Assembly: GCA_964413425.1 (NCBI GenBank)
Contig: CAYPST010000012.1
Location: 3,567-67,566 of the forward strand
Direction: 5' to 3'
Source of the DNA: DATFLS01 sp964413425
Lineage (GTDB): Bacteria > Fidelibacterota > JAANXI01
DNA length: 64,000 bases
Positions 39,819 to 48,554 of the stretch are shown here, piece by piece. Made by a program: the position numbers and the translations under genes. Each line of letters opens with the position of its first letter. Within the stretch, counting starts at the first letter, position 1. A model generated the notes under the pieces. The model worked only from the letters and a program-made list of their open reading frames with translations. It searched no databases and was not told the DNA's origin.

Positions 39819-40442
39819 GTATTACCCCTTTATCTCTGACACTCCTCTTATTCCACTCACTTCGTTGCCCATAACTCCCGAGTTTCTCTAAAACATTCAC
39901 ATATTTCATTGTATTGTACAATTATCAAATTTCCACGCAATATATAAGATATCATTTGCGCTTCCAAGCGTAAAATATCAGATTGCTACATTTCTGAATT
40001 ATAAAATTGGACAAAGTTTCAATTATAGCAAATTCTCCTTCTGTCCGTTTCCATTTGCAACAATGAGCCAGGCTCAGAAGTTCCCCGCAGACATCTTTGC
40101 ATACATGACCAAAAAGCTTACAAAATTATCTCCTTAAATGCATTCCTTAATCTGGCATTCATACCTTAATCATCCGTGACCGTACCTGAAAAGTACTACA
40201 ATATCAGCAGAAAGGTTTTTTCCTGCTTGAGAATCTTTCTTCGAAAGGATTCCTCCGGTCAAGATTACGGAAGCCACACCATTCTTTGGGTGTCACATAC
40301 CGCGTTTTTCCATAGATTTCTTCGACGGAGCAAACTGAGCCCTCATATTTTCGCAGCGTGATAGTTGCAACAAACACGAAAACAGGGACGGGATCCCCGC
40401 ACTGTCCCACAATGTGCCATCGGTGAACGGTTCCCTGGCCGC
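39819..40442. other. Intergenic, about 620 nt
   Basis: No gene is visible. The half next to gltB (39830-40060) is AT-rich and must hold the gltBD promoter on the minus strand; I could not fix a specific regulator or sigma-54 site. The half next to suhB is its 3' flank. An open minus-strand frame reaching into suhB is a shadow. Confidence 0.5.
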
Positions 40443-41285
40443 TCACCGATACACAAATCTCTGGCGTTCGCTCGCTGACATATTTTCCGGCTGGAGATCG
40501 AGCGTCTGGTGGATCAAATCCTGGTGGACTTCCCCGTTGGAGAGCAGAATAAAAGAATGATCGCCGGACCACTCTTGCCCCCGCCAGTCCGTGAACATCC
40601 CTCCCGCCTCTTTTACCAGTGCAATTCCGGCGGCAAAGTCCCATAATTGGTCCCCTGAACTGATAAAAGCATCCGTTAATCCCTCTGCCACGTAACAGAG
40701 TTCCAGCGCCGACGTGCCGAATTTTCTTAGTGTGAATTTCTCGCCCAACCGATCGAACAGGATGGCGTTCCGCTGCTTTGCTGCTGGATCACGGCCATGT
40801 TCCAACATGATCACCCCGGCACCCTCTCGCCCGGATGAGGAAACCGTCAACTTCTTATCGTTCAGATACGCTCCCCTCCCTGCCTCGGCATAATAACAAG
40901 AATCGGTAAGAGGGTGATACGTGACCCCCAACAGCACTTGATTCTGCTGCATGAGGGCGATGGACACACCGAACAGTGGAATATTTCGAACGAAGTTCGT
41001 CGTGCCGTCTATCGGGTCGATAAGCCAGCAGGCTCTCCTCTCTAAATTTTGTTTGGTCCCTTCTTCTCCTATGATCCCATACTGTGAGTCAGATTGCAGG
41101 ATATTTTTAATGATGCGTTCCGCCTGTTTATCGATATTCGTTACCAGACTGTGGTCGTCCTTCTTTACCTCAACATCAATCTGGTCGTGAAACCCATCTC
41201 TTACAACTTTTCCACCTTCCCTGGCAGCATGAATAGCCAGCTGGAGGTGCTCAGACTGTGCTTGTCCGGCAGTCAATTCACTCAT
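40443..41285 (-). CDS. Inositol monophosphatase family protein (SuhB-like)
   Basis: The 280-residue protein belongs to the Mg2+-dependent IMPase/FBPase superfamily. Metal-site motifs are GEEG after the first beta strand, DPIDGTTNFVRNIPLFGVSIAL, and LWDFAAGIALVKEAGG near the C-terminus. These enzymes dephosphorylate inositol phosphates, and relatives act on PAP or fructose bisphosphate; the exact substrate cannot be told. No other gene is adjacent on the same strand within 600 nt. Confidence 0.92.
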   Translation of the reverse strand: MSELTAGQAQSEHLQLAIHAAREGGKVVRDGFHDQIDVEVKKDDHSLVTNIDKQAERIIKNILQSDSQYGIIGEEGTKQNLERRACWLIDPIDGTTNFVRNIPLFGVSIALMQQNQVLLGVTYHPLTDSCYYAEAGRGAYLNDKKLTVSSSGREGAGVIMLEHGRDPAAKQRNAILFDRLGEKFTLRKFGTSALELCYVAEGLTDAFISSGDQLWDFAAGIALVKEAGGMFTDWRGQEWSGDHSFILLSNGEVHQDLIHQTLDLQPENMSASERQRFVYR

Positions 41286-41462
41286 AATAATCTGCGATTC
41301 CGTTGTACGTACAAAGGTTCTCTCGAGACATATTCCTGCATTTTCCAGAATTGTGGCAGAAGTTCATGCAAAGACCACCCCTCGAATATTTTCATCAATT
41401 TCCGAACTTATAACATACATATCATTACAGAGAATTAGGAAGGATTTTTTATAATACTGAAA

Positions 41463-41672
41463 GTGTTTAGAAAACATGGGCCTGATCCAAGAGGCTGAAT
41501 CTGACGTATAGGTATTATGTCTACAAAATATCGGCGAAATGTATTCCGCGATTTGGACAGAGATATGTTGTAGTTTCTCTGCGGTCTCTGAGCCAGAGGC
41601 TCTCCTTCGGAGCGGTCTCTGTCCCGCCGTCACGGGATCTCTTTGCCAAAGGCCTCGAAGAGACTCAATACA
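41463..41672 (+). repeat. Dispersed intergenic repeat A, copy 2
   Basis: Diverged direct copy of 29937-30158. It shares GTGTTTAGA, GGGCCTGATCCAAGA, GCTGAATCTG, TACAAAATATC, GATTTGGACAGAGATAT and the CCGTCACGGGATCTCTT hairpin module. It also has its own partial duplication: GCGGTCTCTG occurs at 41581 and 41613, around a GAGCCAGAGGCTC palindrome. Confidence 0.75.
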
Positions 41673-41743
41673 CTGACTGACGGAACAGTGATGATCCTCT
41701 CTGGGTATCAACTTAGCGTCCCAAGGGAATACTTTGGACCCAA

Positions 41744-41775
41744 ATTGAGCGATTTATTTCCATAAATCGCTCAAT
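41744..41775. repeat. Perfect 13-bp hairpin
   Basis: ATTGAGCGATTTA and TAAATCGCTCAAT pair perfectly around a 6-nt loop. It lacks a clear T run on either side. It shares the GAGCGAT/ATCGCTC core with the hairpin family at 41902 and 61706, so it may belong to the same class of element. Confidence 0.6.
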
Positions 41776-41781
41776 CGACAA

Positions 41782-41858
41782 AGAAAATGTACGTGTTCAC
41801 CTCCCCGAAAACGGCGTCGGGACGTTCCGCACCTATTCGGTGAAAACGTACATTTTCT
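41782..41858. repeat. 20-bp inverted repeat with 37-nt spacer
   Basis: The 20-nt arms (41782-41801 starting AGAAAATGTACGT, and 41839-41858 ending ACGTACATTTTCT) pair with one mismatch. The spacer is GC-rich. This resembles the ends of a tiny non-coding mobile element or a structured RNA. Nothing in it codes for protein. Confidence 0.6.
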
Positions 41859-41901
41859 AGGTCGGGGTTTTCCCTAAGTATCCTAAAGGGATCCCTTGGA
41901 A

Positions 41902-41936
41902 AGCGATACTTCGCGAAGCTCGTATCGCTCAACTTA
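41902..41936 (-). repeat. Dispersed hairpin repeat B, copy 1
   Basis: The 35-nt sequence is identical, in reverse orientation, to 61708-61742. It contains an imperfect palindrome, AGCGATAC-tt-CGCGAAG-ct-CGTATCGCT, plus AACTTA. An exact 35-nt match between two intergenic sites 20 kb apart indicates a mobile or maintained repeat. Confidence 0.8.
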
Positions 41937-42071
41937 CGGTGGAGAATGGTCTCCCGGGGGATGACCCTTACCTGTCTGATAATGGTGTTGCACGCCCAGC
42001 CTCGCCGGGCGGATGCCTATTCTCTCTCCTGCAGAAAGTGGGAACGCCCGTATCACAATGATCTTACCCGT

Positions 42072-44003
42072 TTAAAGGAATACAAGGAATCCAGACTTTA
42101 TTACAAACGCCAGAAGTACTGCCAGTATGAGGGTAAACAGACTGATGATCGTCATCCATCGCCAGCCCAGTTCGCTGTACAAAACGGCAATGGTAGCGAC
42201 ACAGGGGATATAGAATGTGACGAAGACAGCGAACGTCATGATTTCACCGGCTGACATAACAGCCAGGACATTGGTCGTCCCGATGGCCTGGACTAACATA
42301 ATCAAGGATAATTCCTTTCGCAGAACGCCGAACACCAGGGTCATCCCAACTGTCACCGGGAGCCCCAAAATCCCTACAGTGAGGGGAGATAATACTTCAT
42401 TGATGATGCCGGTCCAGTGAAAATAACTTGCGATACTCACGATAATGCTTCCGATAATGAGCAACGGCCAGGCGATGACGATAAATTCCCGGATCCGGAA
42501 CCAGACCTTTCGAAGCACGGTGACCGGGACCGGCCACCGATAGGGCGGCACCTCCATGATCATTCCGGGTGTCGGCTGGGGCATCATTGACGCCATAATT
42601 TTTCCCGCAACCGCGATAACGGCAATATTGAGTACGTAGATAAACAAGGCAGCCGGAGCCCCTAAATAAAATCCCACCAGACTCAGAATAACCACGCTTC
42701 TTGCCGAGCAGGGAACCAGGGTGGCTATCAATCCGGCGAGAACCTTGTCACGGCGTGAAGGAAGTATCCTGGTGGCCATTATTGCCGGGACTGTGCAGCC
42801 ATATCCCAGCAGTGCCGGTAGAATAGCGGTACCATGCAGGCCGATCCGGTGCATGAAAGAATCCATTAAATATGCTATTCGCGGGATATATCCGGCATCT
42901 TCCAAAATGGAGAGGACCAATAAGAATGGAACCAGATACGGCAAGACAATGGCTACTCCCCCACTGATGCCGAATAAGCCTCCCTGCAATACGGTATACC
43001 ACAGGCTACCTTCGTCAAACACCTGCCCCAGAGCAACTTCGAGGCGATCAAAAAACTCCAGAAGCGGTGCCTCTATAACAGCTCCCACACCGAACACCAG
43101 ATAGAAAATACCCCCGATTAACAGCGCCATAATAATGTAGCCCCAAAATCGATGCATGAGGATATCATCAAGTTTGTCATACCATGTCTTCTCGGCATGA
43201 TGAACTTTGGTGACTTGATTCACAATCTCCTGGGCGAGGGCATTCCGTTCCATGGTAAGAATCGTATCCCCGGGTTTGCCTCTGATATTTTCGAGACTGA
43301 GTTGGAAACGGCGTGCCTCCCGGAGTAAATCGTCCGGACTCTGATGATGTAATTGCCGGAGAAGCTCGGAATCATCTTCCAGCAATTTGATCGCGAGAAA
43401 TCGGGCGGAGATCGGGTACTCCTGAATACTCTCAAACGAGATGCGCTCTTCCATCTGAGCAATGATCTGCTCCACATCCTTTTGAAGTTGCAGGGAGTGT
43501 CTGTTCGATGACTTCCGTTCGGTAAGGACTGCCCGGACAGTGTTAAAGAGTTCACGAATCCCAATATTCCTGGACGCGACGGTCTCTGCAATCGGAAGAG
43601 AGAGAACGTCCGATAAGGTGTCTGTTGAAATCTCCATCCCCTTTCTGGATGCCTCATCCATCATATTGAGGGAAATTACCAGTGGGATATGAAACTCCAG
43701 TAATTCGATTATCAAAGGAAGCCCCCTGCTGAGCTGGGAGGCATCCAATACTCCAATGATCACATCGACCGGCTTTGTCAGCAGGTATTCCCTGATTTCG
43801 AACTCGGCTTCGCTGGTGGCGGAAAGAGAATAACACCCGGGGAAGTCCAGTATCTCGGCAATCATGCCGTTTAAGCGAACCGTGCTTTCGGTATACTGGA
43901 CGGTGGTGCCTGAAAAGTTGGAGGAGGCCGATTTGTAACCGGCTACTGCGTTAAATATAGTGCTTTTCCCGGCATTCGGCTGGCCCAGAATGGCAATTCT
44001 CAT
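42072..44003 (-). CDS. feoB: Ferrous iron transporter B
   Basis: FeoB imports Fe2+ with an N-terminal G-protein domain. The 643-residue protein has G1 GQPNAGKST, a Thr-rich switch (NFSGTTVQY), G3 DFPGCYSL and G4 NMMDE. Membrane gate motifs follow, including LPYLVPFLLVLSILEDAGYIPR and the conserved Cys in ATLVPCSARSVV. It is shorter than the E. coli protein (773) mainly in the spacer and C-terminal part, as is usual for many bacteria. It overlaps feoA by 4 nt. Confidence 0.95.
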   Translation of the reverse strand: MRIAILGQPNAGKSTIFNAVAGYKSASSNFSGTTVQYTESTVRLNGMIAEILDFPGCYSLSATSEAEFEIREYLLTKPVDVIIGVLDASQLSRGLPLIIELLEFHIPLVISLNMMDEASRKGMEISTDTLSDVLSLPIAETVASRNIGIRELFNTVRAVLTERKSSNRHSLQLQKDVEQIIAQMEERISFESIQEYPISARFLAIKLLEDDSELLRQLHHQSPDDLLREARRFQLSLENIRGKPGDTILTMERNALAQEIVNQVTKVHHAEKTWYDKLDDILMHRFWGYIIMALLIGGIFYLVFGVGAVIEAPLLEFFDRLEVALGQVFDEGSLWYTVLQGGLFGISGGVAIVLPYLVPFLLVLSILEDAGYIPRIAYLMDSFMHRIGLHGTAILPALLGYGCTVPAIMATRILPSRRDKVLAGLIATLVPCSARSVVILSLVGFYLGAPAALFIYVLNIAVIAVAGKIMASMMPQPTPGMIMEVPPYRWPVPVTVLRKVWFRIREFIVIAWPLLIIGSIIVSIASYFHWTGIINEVLSPLTVGILGLPVTVGMTLVFGVLRKELSLIMLVQAIGTTNVLAVMSAGEIMTFAVFVTFYIPCVATIAVLYSELGWRWMTIISLFTLILAVLLAFVIKSGFLVFL

Positions 44004-44230
44004 TCGATCTCTTCGACCTGGATTTTTGCGGCAATACCCCTTCCGATAGCAGTCTGCGAGCCAGCATGTTCAATAAGAAGCGGTCCGGAAAATGGGGCAT
44101 TCCGGATCACCTTAATCGTAGAATCAACACCAATCCCCATGATGGACAGTTTTCTCCGGACATGCTGGCCACCATCGATCTGGCTGATTTTCAGTGCTTT
44201 ATGACTTTGTACATCCAATAGATTTTTCAT
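44000..44230 (-). CDS. feoA: Ferrous iron transport protein A
   Basis: This 76-residue SH3-like protein supports FeoB function. It shows the family layout: QIDGGQHVRRKLSIMGIGVDSTIKV, then a strand pattern ending IAAKIQVEEI. Length is typical (75-85). Its stop overlaps the feoB start by 4 nt. The likely iron-dependent control site lies about 455 nt upstream, which is far for so small an operon. Confidence 0.93.
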   Translation of the reverse strand: MKNLLDVQSHKALKISQIDGGQHVRRKLSIMGIGVDSTIKVIRNAPFSGPLLIEHAGSQTAIGRGIAAKIQVEEIE

Positions 44231-44240
44231 TGTTACCGCT

Positions 44241-44636
44241 TCACCGATTCTTTTTTAATATTCCATAGTGCCGATGCGTCTTCCGATTCCGGTACAGCAT
44301 CCCTGACGATAAAATCTCATCCAAATATAATGCAATTCCCGGTCTTTCACATCCATGTATCCGCCTGGAATTACGCTCTCTGCGGTGACACATCGCGGCT
44401 GCGAGAGATATCGCACAACAGAAGCGCATGGACCGGCTTAATTGAAGGGAGTAGCAGATCCGTTTATTGAGTTGTGATCCATTGTTTGTAATACACAGAC
44501 AATACAATGTAATCGACCGATTACCTCCCGTGTCTCTTTTCCACTCACAAGATCTGAAATTGTCCGTAATCTGCGATAGCACACACCTATGAAATTCCAG
44601 GTGATCCGCTTCATATTGTTCAGTACTCATCAGCAT
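44241..44636 (-). CDS. Doubtful frame between Fur box and feoA
   Basis: A 131-residue frame starts about 48 nt downstream of the Fur-type box and ends just before feoA, which is the right place for a first gene of the feo operon. Its composition is unusual, rich in Arg, Cys, Ser and His, with no domain I recognise. It looks more like an out-of-frame or decayed gene than an intact one. I could not restore a known protein from the other two frames. Confidence 0.2.
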   Translation of the reverse strand: MLMSTEQYEADHLEFHRCVLSQITDNFRSCEWKRDTGGNRSITLYCLCITNNGSQLNKRICYSLQLSRSMRFCCAISLAAAMCHRRERNSRRIHGCERPGIALYLDEILSSGMLYRNRKTHRHYGILKKNR

Positions 44637-44684
44637 TGCCCTGCACTTACTTTTCTATGTATATCCATTCATCCCAATCTTATT

Positions 44685-44703
44685 GAGAATGATAATAATT
44701 ATC
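44685..44703 (-). promoter_or_regulatory. Putative Fur box upstream of feoAB
   Basis: GAGAATGATAATAATTATC matches the classical 19-bp Fur consensus at 17 of 19 positions. The only other minus-strand genes downstream of it are the doubtful 44241-44636 frame and feoAB, so ferric uptake regulator control of ferrous iron import is the natural reading. Confidence 0.7.
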
Positions 44704-45025
44704 AATAAAAATCTTCCCTATTTCCCAGATTGTAATTATTGGAGATGTAATTCACGCTTGTGATCTCCTCTGCCCAGGTGCCAGCGAATGCGGCATCCAT
44801 TCGTGTGCCAATTTGACCTGAATCTTTGTCCCCGATAGCGAAGGATAGTGTGATGCAACACCATGTGCAACCGACCTGGCTGATTGCACACCACAGGTAA
44901 TATTATAAGACGCCCTTCAAGAGCTCCTTCAGCATATCTTCATCGACATCTGAAGTCATTACCACGCTTACGTGGCTGCTGAATAGGCTTATCTGAAAGG
45001 AGGAGGGGTCGGACTGGAGAAGGAC
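44704..45025. other. Intergenic, about 320 nt
   Basis: The stretch between the Fur box and the receiver-domain gene contains no gene I can support. It has no clear hairpin terminator for the receiver gene. Confidence 0.45.
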
Positions 45026-45433
45026 TCATGAAATCTGGTTATTCAATACCTCGATTATTTCATCCAGTTCGAATGGTTTGGATATCCGGCCCTGAAAGCC
45101 AAAGGCTTCATACTCAACCATCACGGGATCTGTGGTATAGCCACTGGAAACAACAGCAGTCACCTCCGGATCATATTCACGCAGGGCCTTGATGGTTTCC
45201 TTGCCGCCGAGGCCTTTATGGACTGATATGTCGAGAATGACCAGTGAAAAAGGCTGCCCGGACTCTGTTGCCTCCTTATAGCGCCGCAGGGCAGCTTCGC
45301 CTTCCCGGACTGTTTCGACTTCATAACCGAGTTTGTCAAACATCTTTTCAGCAAAGAGCCGAACCAGTTCCTCATCATCCATGACCAGAATGCGTTTCTG
45401 GCTATTCTCTTGTTCCCGAGAATTTTTACCCAT
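45026..45433 (-). CDS. Single-domain response regulator (receiver only)
   Basis: The 135-residue protein is one CheY-like receiver domain: acidic pair in VMDDEE, phospho-acceptor Asp68 in VILDIS, Ser/Thr in VSSGYTTDP and Lys in ISKPFELDE. The LDISVHKGLGGKETIKAL and SSGYTTDPVM segments resemble the receiver usually found at the end of hybrid histidine kinases. Here it is a stand-alone gene with a short polar N-terminus. No output domain or kinase is adjacent, so its partner is unknown. Confidence 0.9.
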   Translation of the reverse strand: MGKNSREQENSQKRILVMDDEELVRLFAEKMFDKLGYEVETVREGEAALRRYKEATESGQPFSLVILDISVHKGLGGKETIKALREYDPEVTAVVSSGYTTDPVMVEYEAFGFQGRISKPFELDEIIEVLNNQIS

Positions 45434-45865
45434 GCGTGTTCATCAACCCGTTAGTTTGATTGAATAAAAGTATATCCGCCTTAGCTCATAATTAAGAATA
45501 ACCGCACCAGTTTCTGTAGCATCAGCGGCTATATAACCGCCTGTCTTTCCTGGGAATTGACCCGCGTCAATCCGGCCTTCCACTATTATGGTCGACTTGA
45601 TTTTTCATTTCTGAAGTTTTTTCCAGAACATTGTGAGACAGATCAAACAGGTGCTTTGGGCGAGGCTTGCTTTTCCGGTGTTGCGCAGCAGTATCAGCGA
45701 ACGTTCTTTTGTGGAAAATGAAAGGAGAGGGTTTCCCGGTGATGGATTCGGAGTTTGCTCCCGGGTATGCCACTGAAAAGATCACGTTGTCATATTTCAC
45801 ACCCGTGCTTCAGCCTGATGTTTTCAGAATACCCGGTGACGGAGTCAGCAGACAGCCAACCGGAC
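45434..45865. other. Intergenic, about 430 nt
   Basis: No gene is supported. Short overlapping open frames occur on both strands, but none has a ribosome-binding site or a recognisable sequence. This includes the leader of the receiver gene and the 3' flank of the lamin-tail lipoprotein. Confidence 0.45.
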
Positions 45866-47389
45866 TTAAAAGTCTTCATTCGGCTCGCCCGGCGTACCTT
45901 TGTCCCCACTTCCATAGGGCACGGTTGCGAGTCTCCAATTCTTGCTTCGCCGGTTATCCAGCCTGGGATCTTTCAGAGCGGTAGATGCACCTGTTGCAGT
46001 CGGTAACTGAGACGCTCCGCCCCACCGCACGGCATCGATGATTGTGCCGTCGTCTCTTACCAGGAAAATAGCATCTGTCTCGTTTGTCAAATTGATGCCC
46101 TGATATTCATAATCCACTGCAATCCCGCCATTCAGAGAATCGTCTGCACTCCTGCCGAATACCAGATATTCCTCCGGAGGCACCACCAGTGATTGGTTGA
46201 TGGTATGGAAATCACTCCCTTCATCCCGGATAACCCAGTACTCCAGGTCAACCTCGGTGCTCCCGATATTCACAATTTCAAACCATTCGCCAACCTTATC
46301 ATCTACTTTCTCGGGATCGGCCATAAATTCATTAATAACCAGGGGGCCAATCCGGGTGCCATCATCTTCTGTCTGAAGGATCTGGAAAATACTTTGCTCT
46401 GAGCTCAGCACGGCACCGCTCTGCACCAACAGATCCAACCAGTAGGTTCCTGCATCCAGATTACCCCCCACGGTGAGCGAATCGGCGGTGGCTCCGGCAA
46501 TTGGATCTCCCTGCAAATACCACTGGTATCTGTCCACCGGTTCACTGGTTTGCGCAACGACTGTCATTATTTCCCCTGGGAGGAGGTTTTCGATAATTCC
46601 GGATAACGTGATTTCGATGGGGTTCTGCAGGTCATCGACGAGGTCGAGTCGGTACCCGCTCCGATTCACCCCATCCACTAATTGGTAGGACCTGCTTGAG
46701 GGATGCCCGGCCAGAATCCGTGCGGCTTCTGTTGTCCCCCACACCGGTTCATCGGCATCGGTCAACTGAACAATGACTGTATAGTACCCGCTGCTCAGAC
46801 TATCCTGGTAGATCGCGGAAAGTCCGTCCGGTTCCGGAGTAAAGGTCATCGATTGGGCAGACTCACCCGCGGCGCTCAGATTTCCACTGACTGCCGGATC
46901 TGTCAGAACGCTGTCCGGCCATGAGACATCAATCGACAGGAAACCCTTCCCTTCTATGGGAACAACATGAATTGTCTCGTTCATGACCACACCCGGCTCC
47001 AGTTCGATAGAACTCTCCCCGGTGCCTATGACCACCCCGTCTTTATTTTTCCCCTCCACAGAGATCTTCCATGATCCCGGTACCAATGACAACTGAAAGA
47101 CCGATGATTGAGGGATACCCGCTTCCTCAAACATGGCTTCTCCCGGTCCGCTCCCGAACACATCGAATGCATCCAGGGTCATATCCAGATCGGGCTCTAT
47201 CGTCTTCTGGAGAAAGAGTTTACCAGGCGAAAACGCCAGCACTAATGTACCTTTTGAACTCTGGTCTGCCGGATCCGAGGGAGAGAGACCATTGCAACTG
47301 ATAAACCAGCAGGCACACACAACACAAGAGATACAATGTATTATTTTCCTCCAGTCCGTCGCATCCCTGGACACGATATGCATTACCAT
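45866..47389 (-). CDS. Lipoprotein with C-terminal lamin-tail domain
   Basis: The start at 47389 has a GGAGG site 6 nt upstream. The 507-residue product has an N-terminal hydrophobic segment ending in a FISC lipobox. Several beta-rich repeats follow. From about residue 350 (VINEFMADPEKVDDKVGEWFEIVNIG) there is a lamin-tail (LTD) domain with the SDFHTINQSLVVPPEEYLVFGR and NLTNETDAIFLV strands typical of bacterial secreted LTD proteins. Such domains are often found in surface proteins and nucleases, but no enzyme domain is visible. Probably an outer-membrane or surface protein. Confidence 0.85.
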   Translation of the reverse strand: MVMHIVSRDATDWRKIIHCISCVVCACWFISCNGLSPSDPADQSSKGTLVLAFSPGKLFLQKTIEPDLDMTLDAFDVFGSGPGEAMFEEAGIPQSSVFQLSLVPGSWKISVEGKNKDGVVIGTGESSIELEPGVVMNETIHVVPIEGKGFLSIDVSWPDSVLTDPAVSGNLSAAGESAQSMTFTPEPDGLSAIYQDSLSSGYYTVIVQLTDADEPVWGTTEAARILAGHPSSRSYQLVDGVNRSGYRLDLVDDLQNPIEITLSGIIENLLPGEIMTVVAQTSEPVDRYQWYLQGDPIAGATADSLTVGGNLDAGTYWLDLLVQSGAVLSSEQSIFQILQTEDDGTRIGPLVINEFMADPEKVDDKVGEWFEIVNIGSTEVDLEYWVIRDEGSDFHTINQSLVVPPEEYLVFGRSADDSLNGGIAVDYEYQGINLTNETDAIFLVRDDGTIIDAVRWGGASQLPTATGASTALKDPRLDNRRSKNWRLATVPYGSGDKGTPGEPNEDF

Positions 47390-47751
47390 AGGAAACCTCC
47401 AACATTCTATCATGTTCTGGAGAACACTCCTCTCCCAACCGATTGTGGTCGGTTGGGAAGAATGTTTCTCTATGAATCAGCTAGTGGTGAGGAGCTCGGA
47501 TGGGATGAAGACTCAGGAAAGGGAAAGATTACTCTCCATATTAAAAGTTCATTTCACCCGCGAATCACATCTATGATCATGACCAGAGGAGACGAAATTC
47601 GATGAACGAAAACGTTCCTTCACTAAACGAACGCCGAATTGTCCGGATATCGAATAGAGGATGGTATGATATGTTTGACATATCTTTTTCAAGATTAACA
47701 TTTGGGTATGTAAAAAACAAGTCGGAATTTTTAGAATTTTTAGAAAATGGA

Positions 47752-47875
47752 GCCCCCCGGGTTAACAGCCGGGGTTCCTCCTTTGACTCCGCACACAGGC
47801 GGAGTCTGGACGGAATCCCGCCCAGAAGACCATTCATCCACGCTTTGACAAACGTGGTCTTCTGGATGGCGGGAT
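47752..47875. repeat. Cluster of three inverted repeats
   Basis: First, CCCCGG pairs with CCGGGG. Second, GACTCCGC (47785-47792) pairs with GCGGAGTC (47799-47806). Third, and largest, ATCCCGCC plus CAGAAGACCA (47815-47832) pairs with TGGTCTTCTG, a 3-nt bulge, and GGCGGGAT (47855-47875), an 18-bp interrupted stem. The cluster ends 94 nt before the transposase remnant, so it may be part of the same element or a terminator array. Confidence 0.6.
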
Positions 47876-47968
47876 AAAACATGAGCGCACTCGAAAAAGC
47901 CCCGAATTTTCATAGGAATTCAGAGTCTGTTTTTGTATTCCAGATCCGACCAGATATGCGAGGTTCCT

Positions 47969-48411
47969 ATGTTTCGCTCCAATCAGGCCCGCACCCAAAG
48001 CGAATTGTTCGGGTTCGGGCCGCACCTGAGTGATAAGAAACGCCGGCAATTGGCGGACTAGAAAGTGTATCGGTTCTCCCAGCTGATTTACCGGCAGATT
48101 CCGGAGACAGACTTTACCGTCCCTGTATTCGGAGGCAGCCAGTCGCCCCAGGGTCCTGTTCAATAGAAAACGGAAGGTCTTCGGGGGCGTTTGCGCCGGA
48201 AACGTACGCCTTCCTGCGGGCGATTGGGGTGAATTTCGGGCGGATTGCTCGGTTATCGAGTGATCCGGACACGGAAATGACCCTGACATCCATGACGTCG
48301 CAGGTGGGAGCTGTATTGTCTCATATTCTATCATATTGTGTGCGGAAACAATCCGACTGGCGACGGATTTATCAAAAAACGGTGAAATTGCAACCCCACA
48401 TCGCATATTGA
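47969..48411 (+). pseudogene. Decayed transposase (IS1182-like N-terminus)
   Basis: From the ATG at 47969 the frame reads MFRSNQARTQSELFG, then KKRRQLAD, a stop (TAG), and KVYRFSQLIYRQIPETDFTV. A single extra C near 48121 shifts the frame; past it the other frame gives LYSEAASRP, as in the N-terminal part of IS1182-type DDE transposases. The rest of the transposase is missing. A downstream frame ending at 48411 (IGVNFGRIARLSSDPDTE) may be a leftover of the same or another element. The element is dead. Confidence 0.6.
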
Positions 48412-48554
48412 GTTTTTCGAGCAGACTCAATATTGGCATCTGTACTGAGCCGTTGCCGGTCTATCATTTGCTTGCAAAAGTAATTGTCCAGGCTCCCTGA
48501 TTTAGTTTGGTTGACTCCCACACCCCGACATTGGACCCCTTGTATTCACTCGCT

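Larger units (their letters stand above)
41286..42071. other. Gene-free, hairpin-rich region, about 790 nt
   Basis: This stretch contains dispersed repeat A copy 2 (41463-41672), then three strong inverted repeats in 300 nt (41744-41775, 41782-41858, 41902-41936). No open frame in it resembles a gene. It separates suhB from the end of feoB. Confidence 0.65.
47390..48554. other. Gene-poor stretch with hairpins and IS remnant
   Basis: About 1160 nt between the lamin-tail lipoprotein and the NtrC-type regulator contain no intact gene. The part up to 47750 is plain. A cluster of hairpins (47752-47875) leads into a decayed transposase on the plus strand (47969-48411). Confidence 0.6.

Noticed and set aside
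40204..40644. 146-residue minus-strand frame overlapping the suhB end
   Set aside because: Overlaps the C-terminal part of suhB in another frame and has no recognisable sequence.
47834..48439. 201-residue minus-strand frame
   Set aside because: It is the reverse strand of the transposase remnant; the plus-strand reading matches a transposase.
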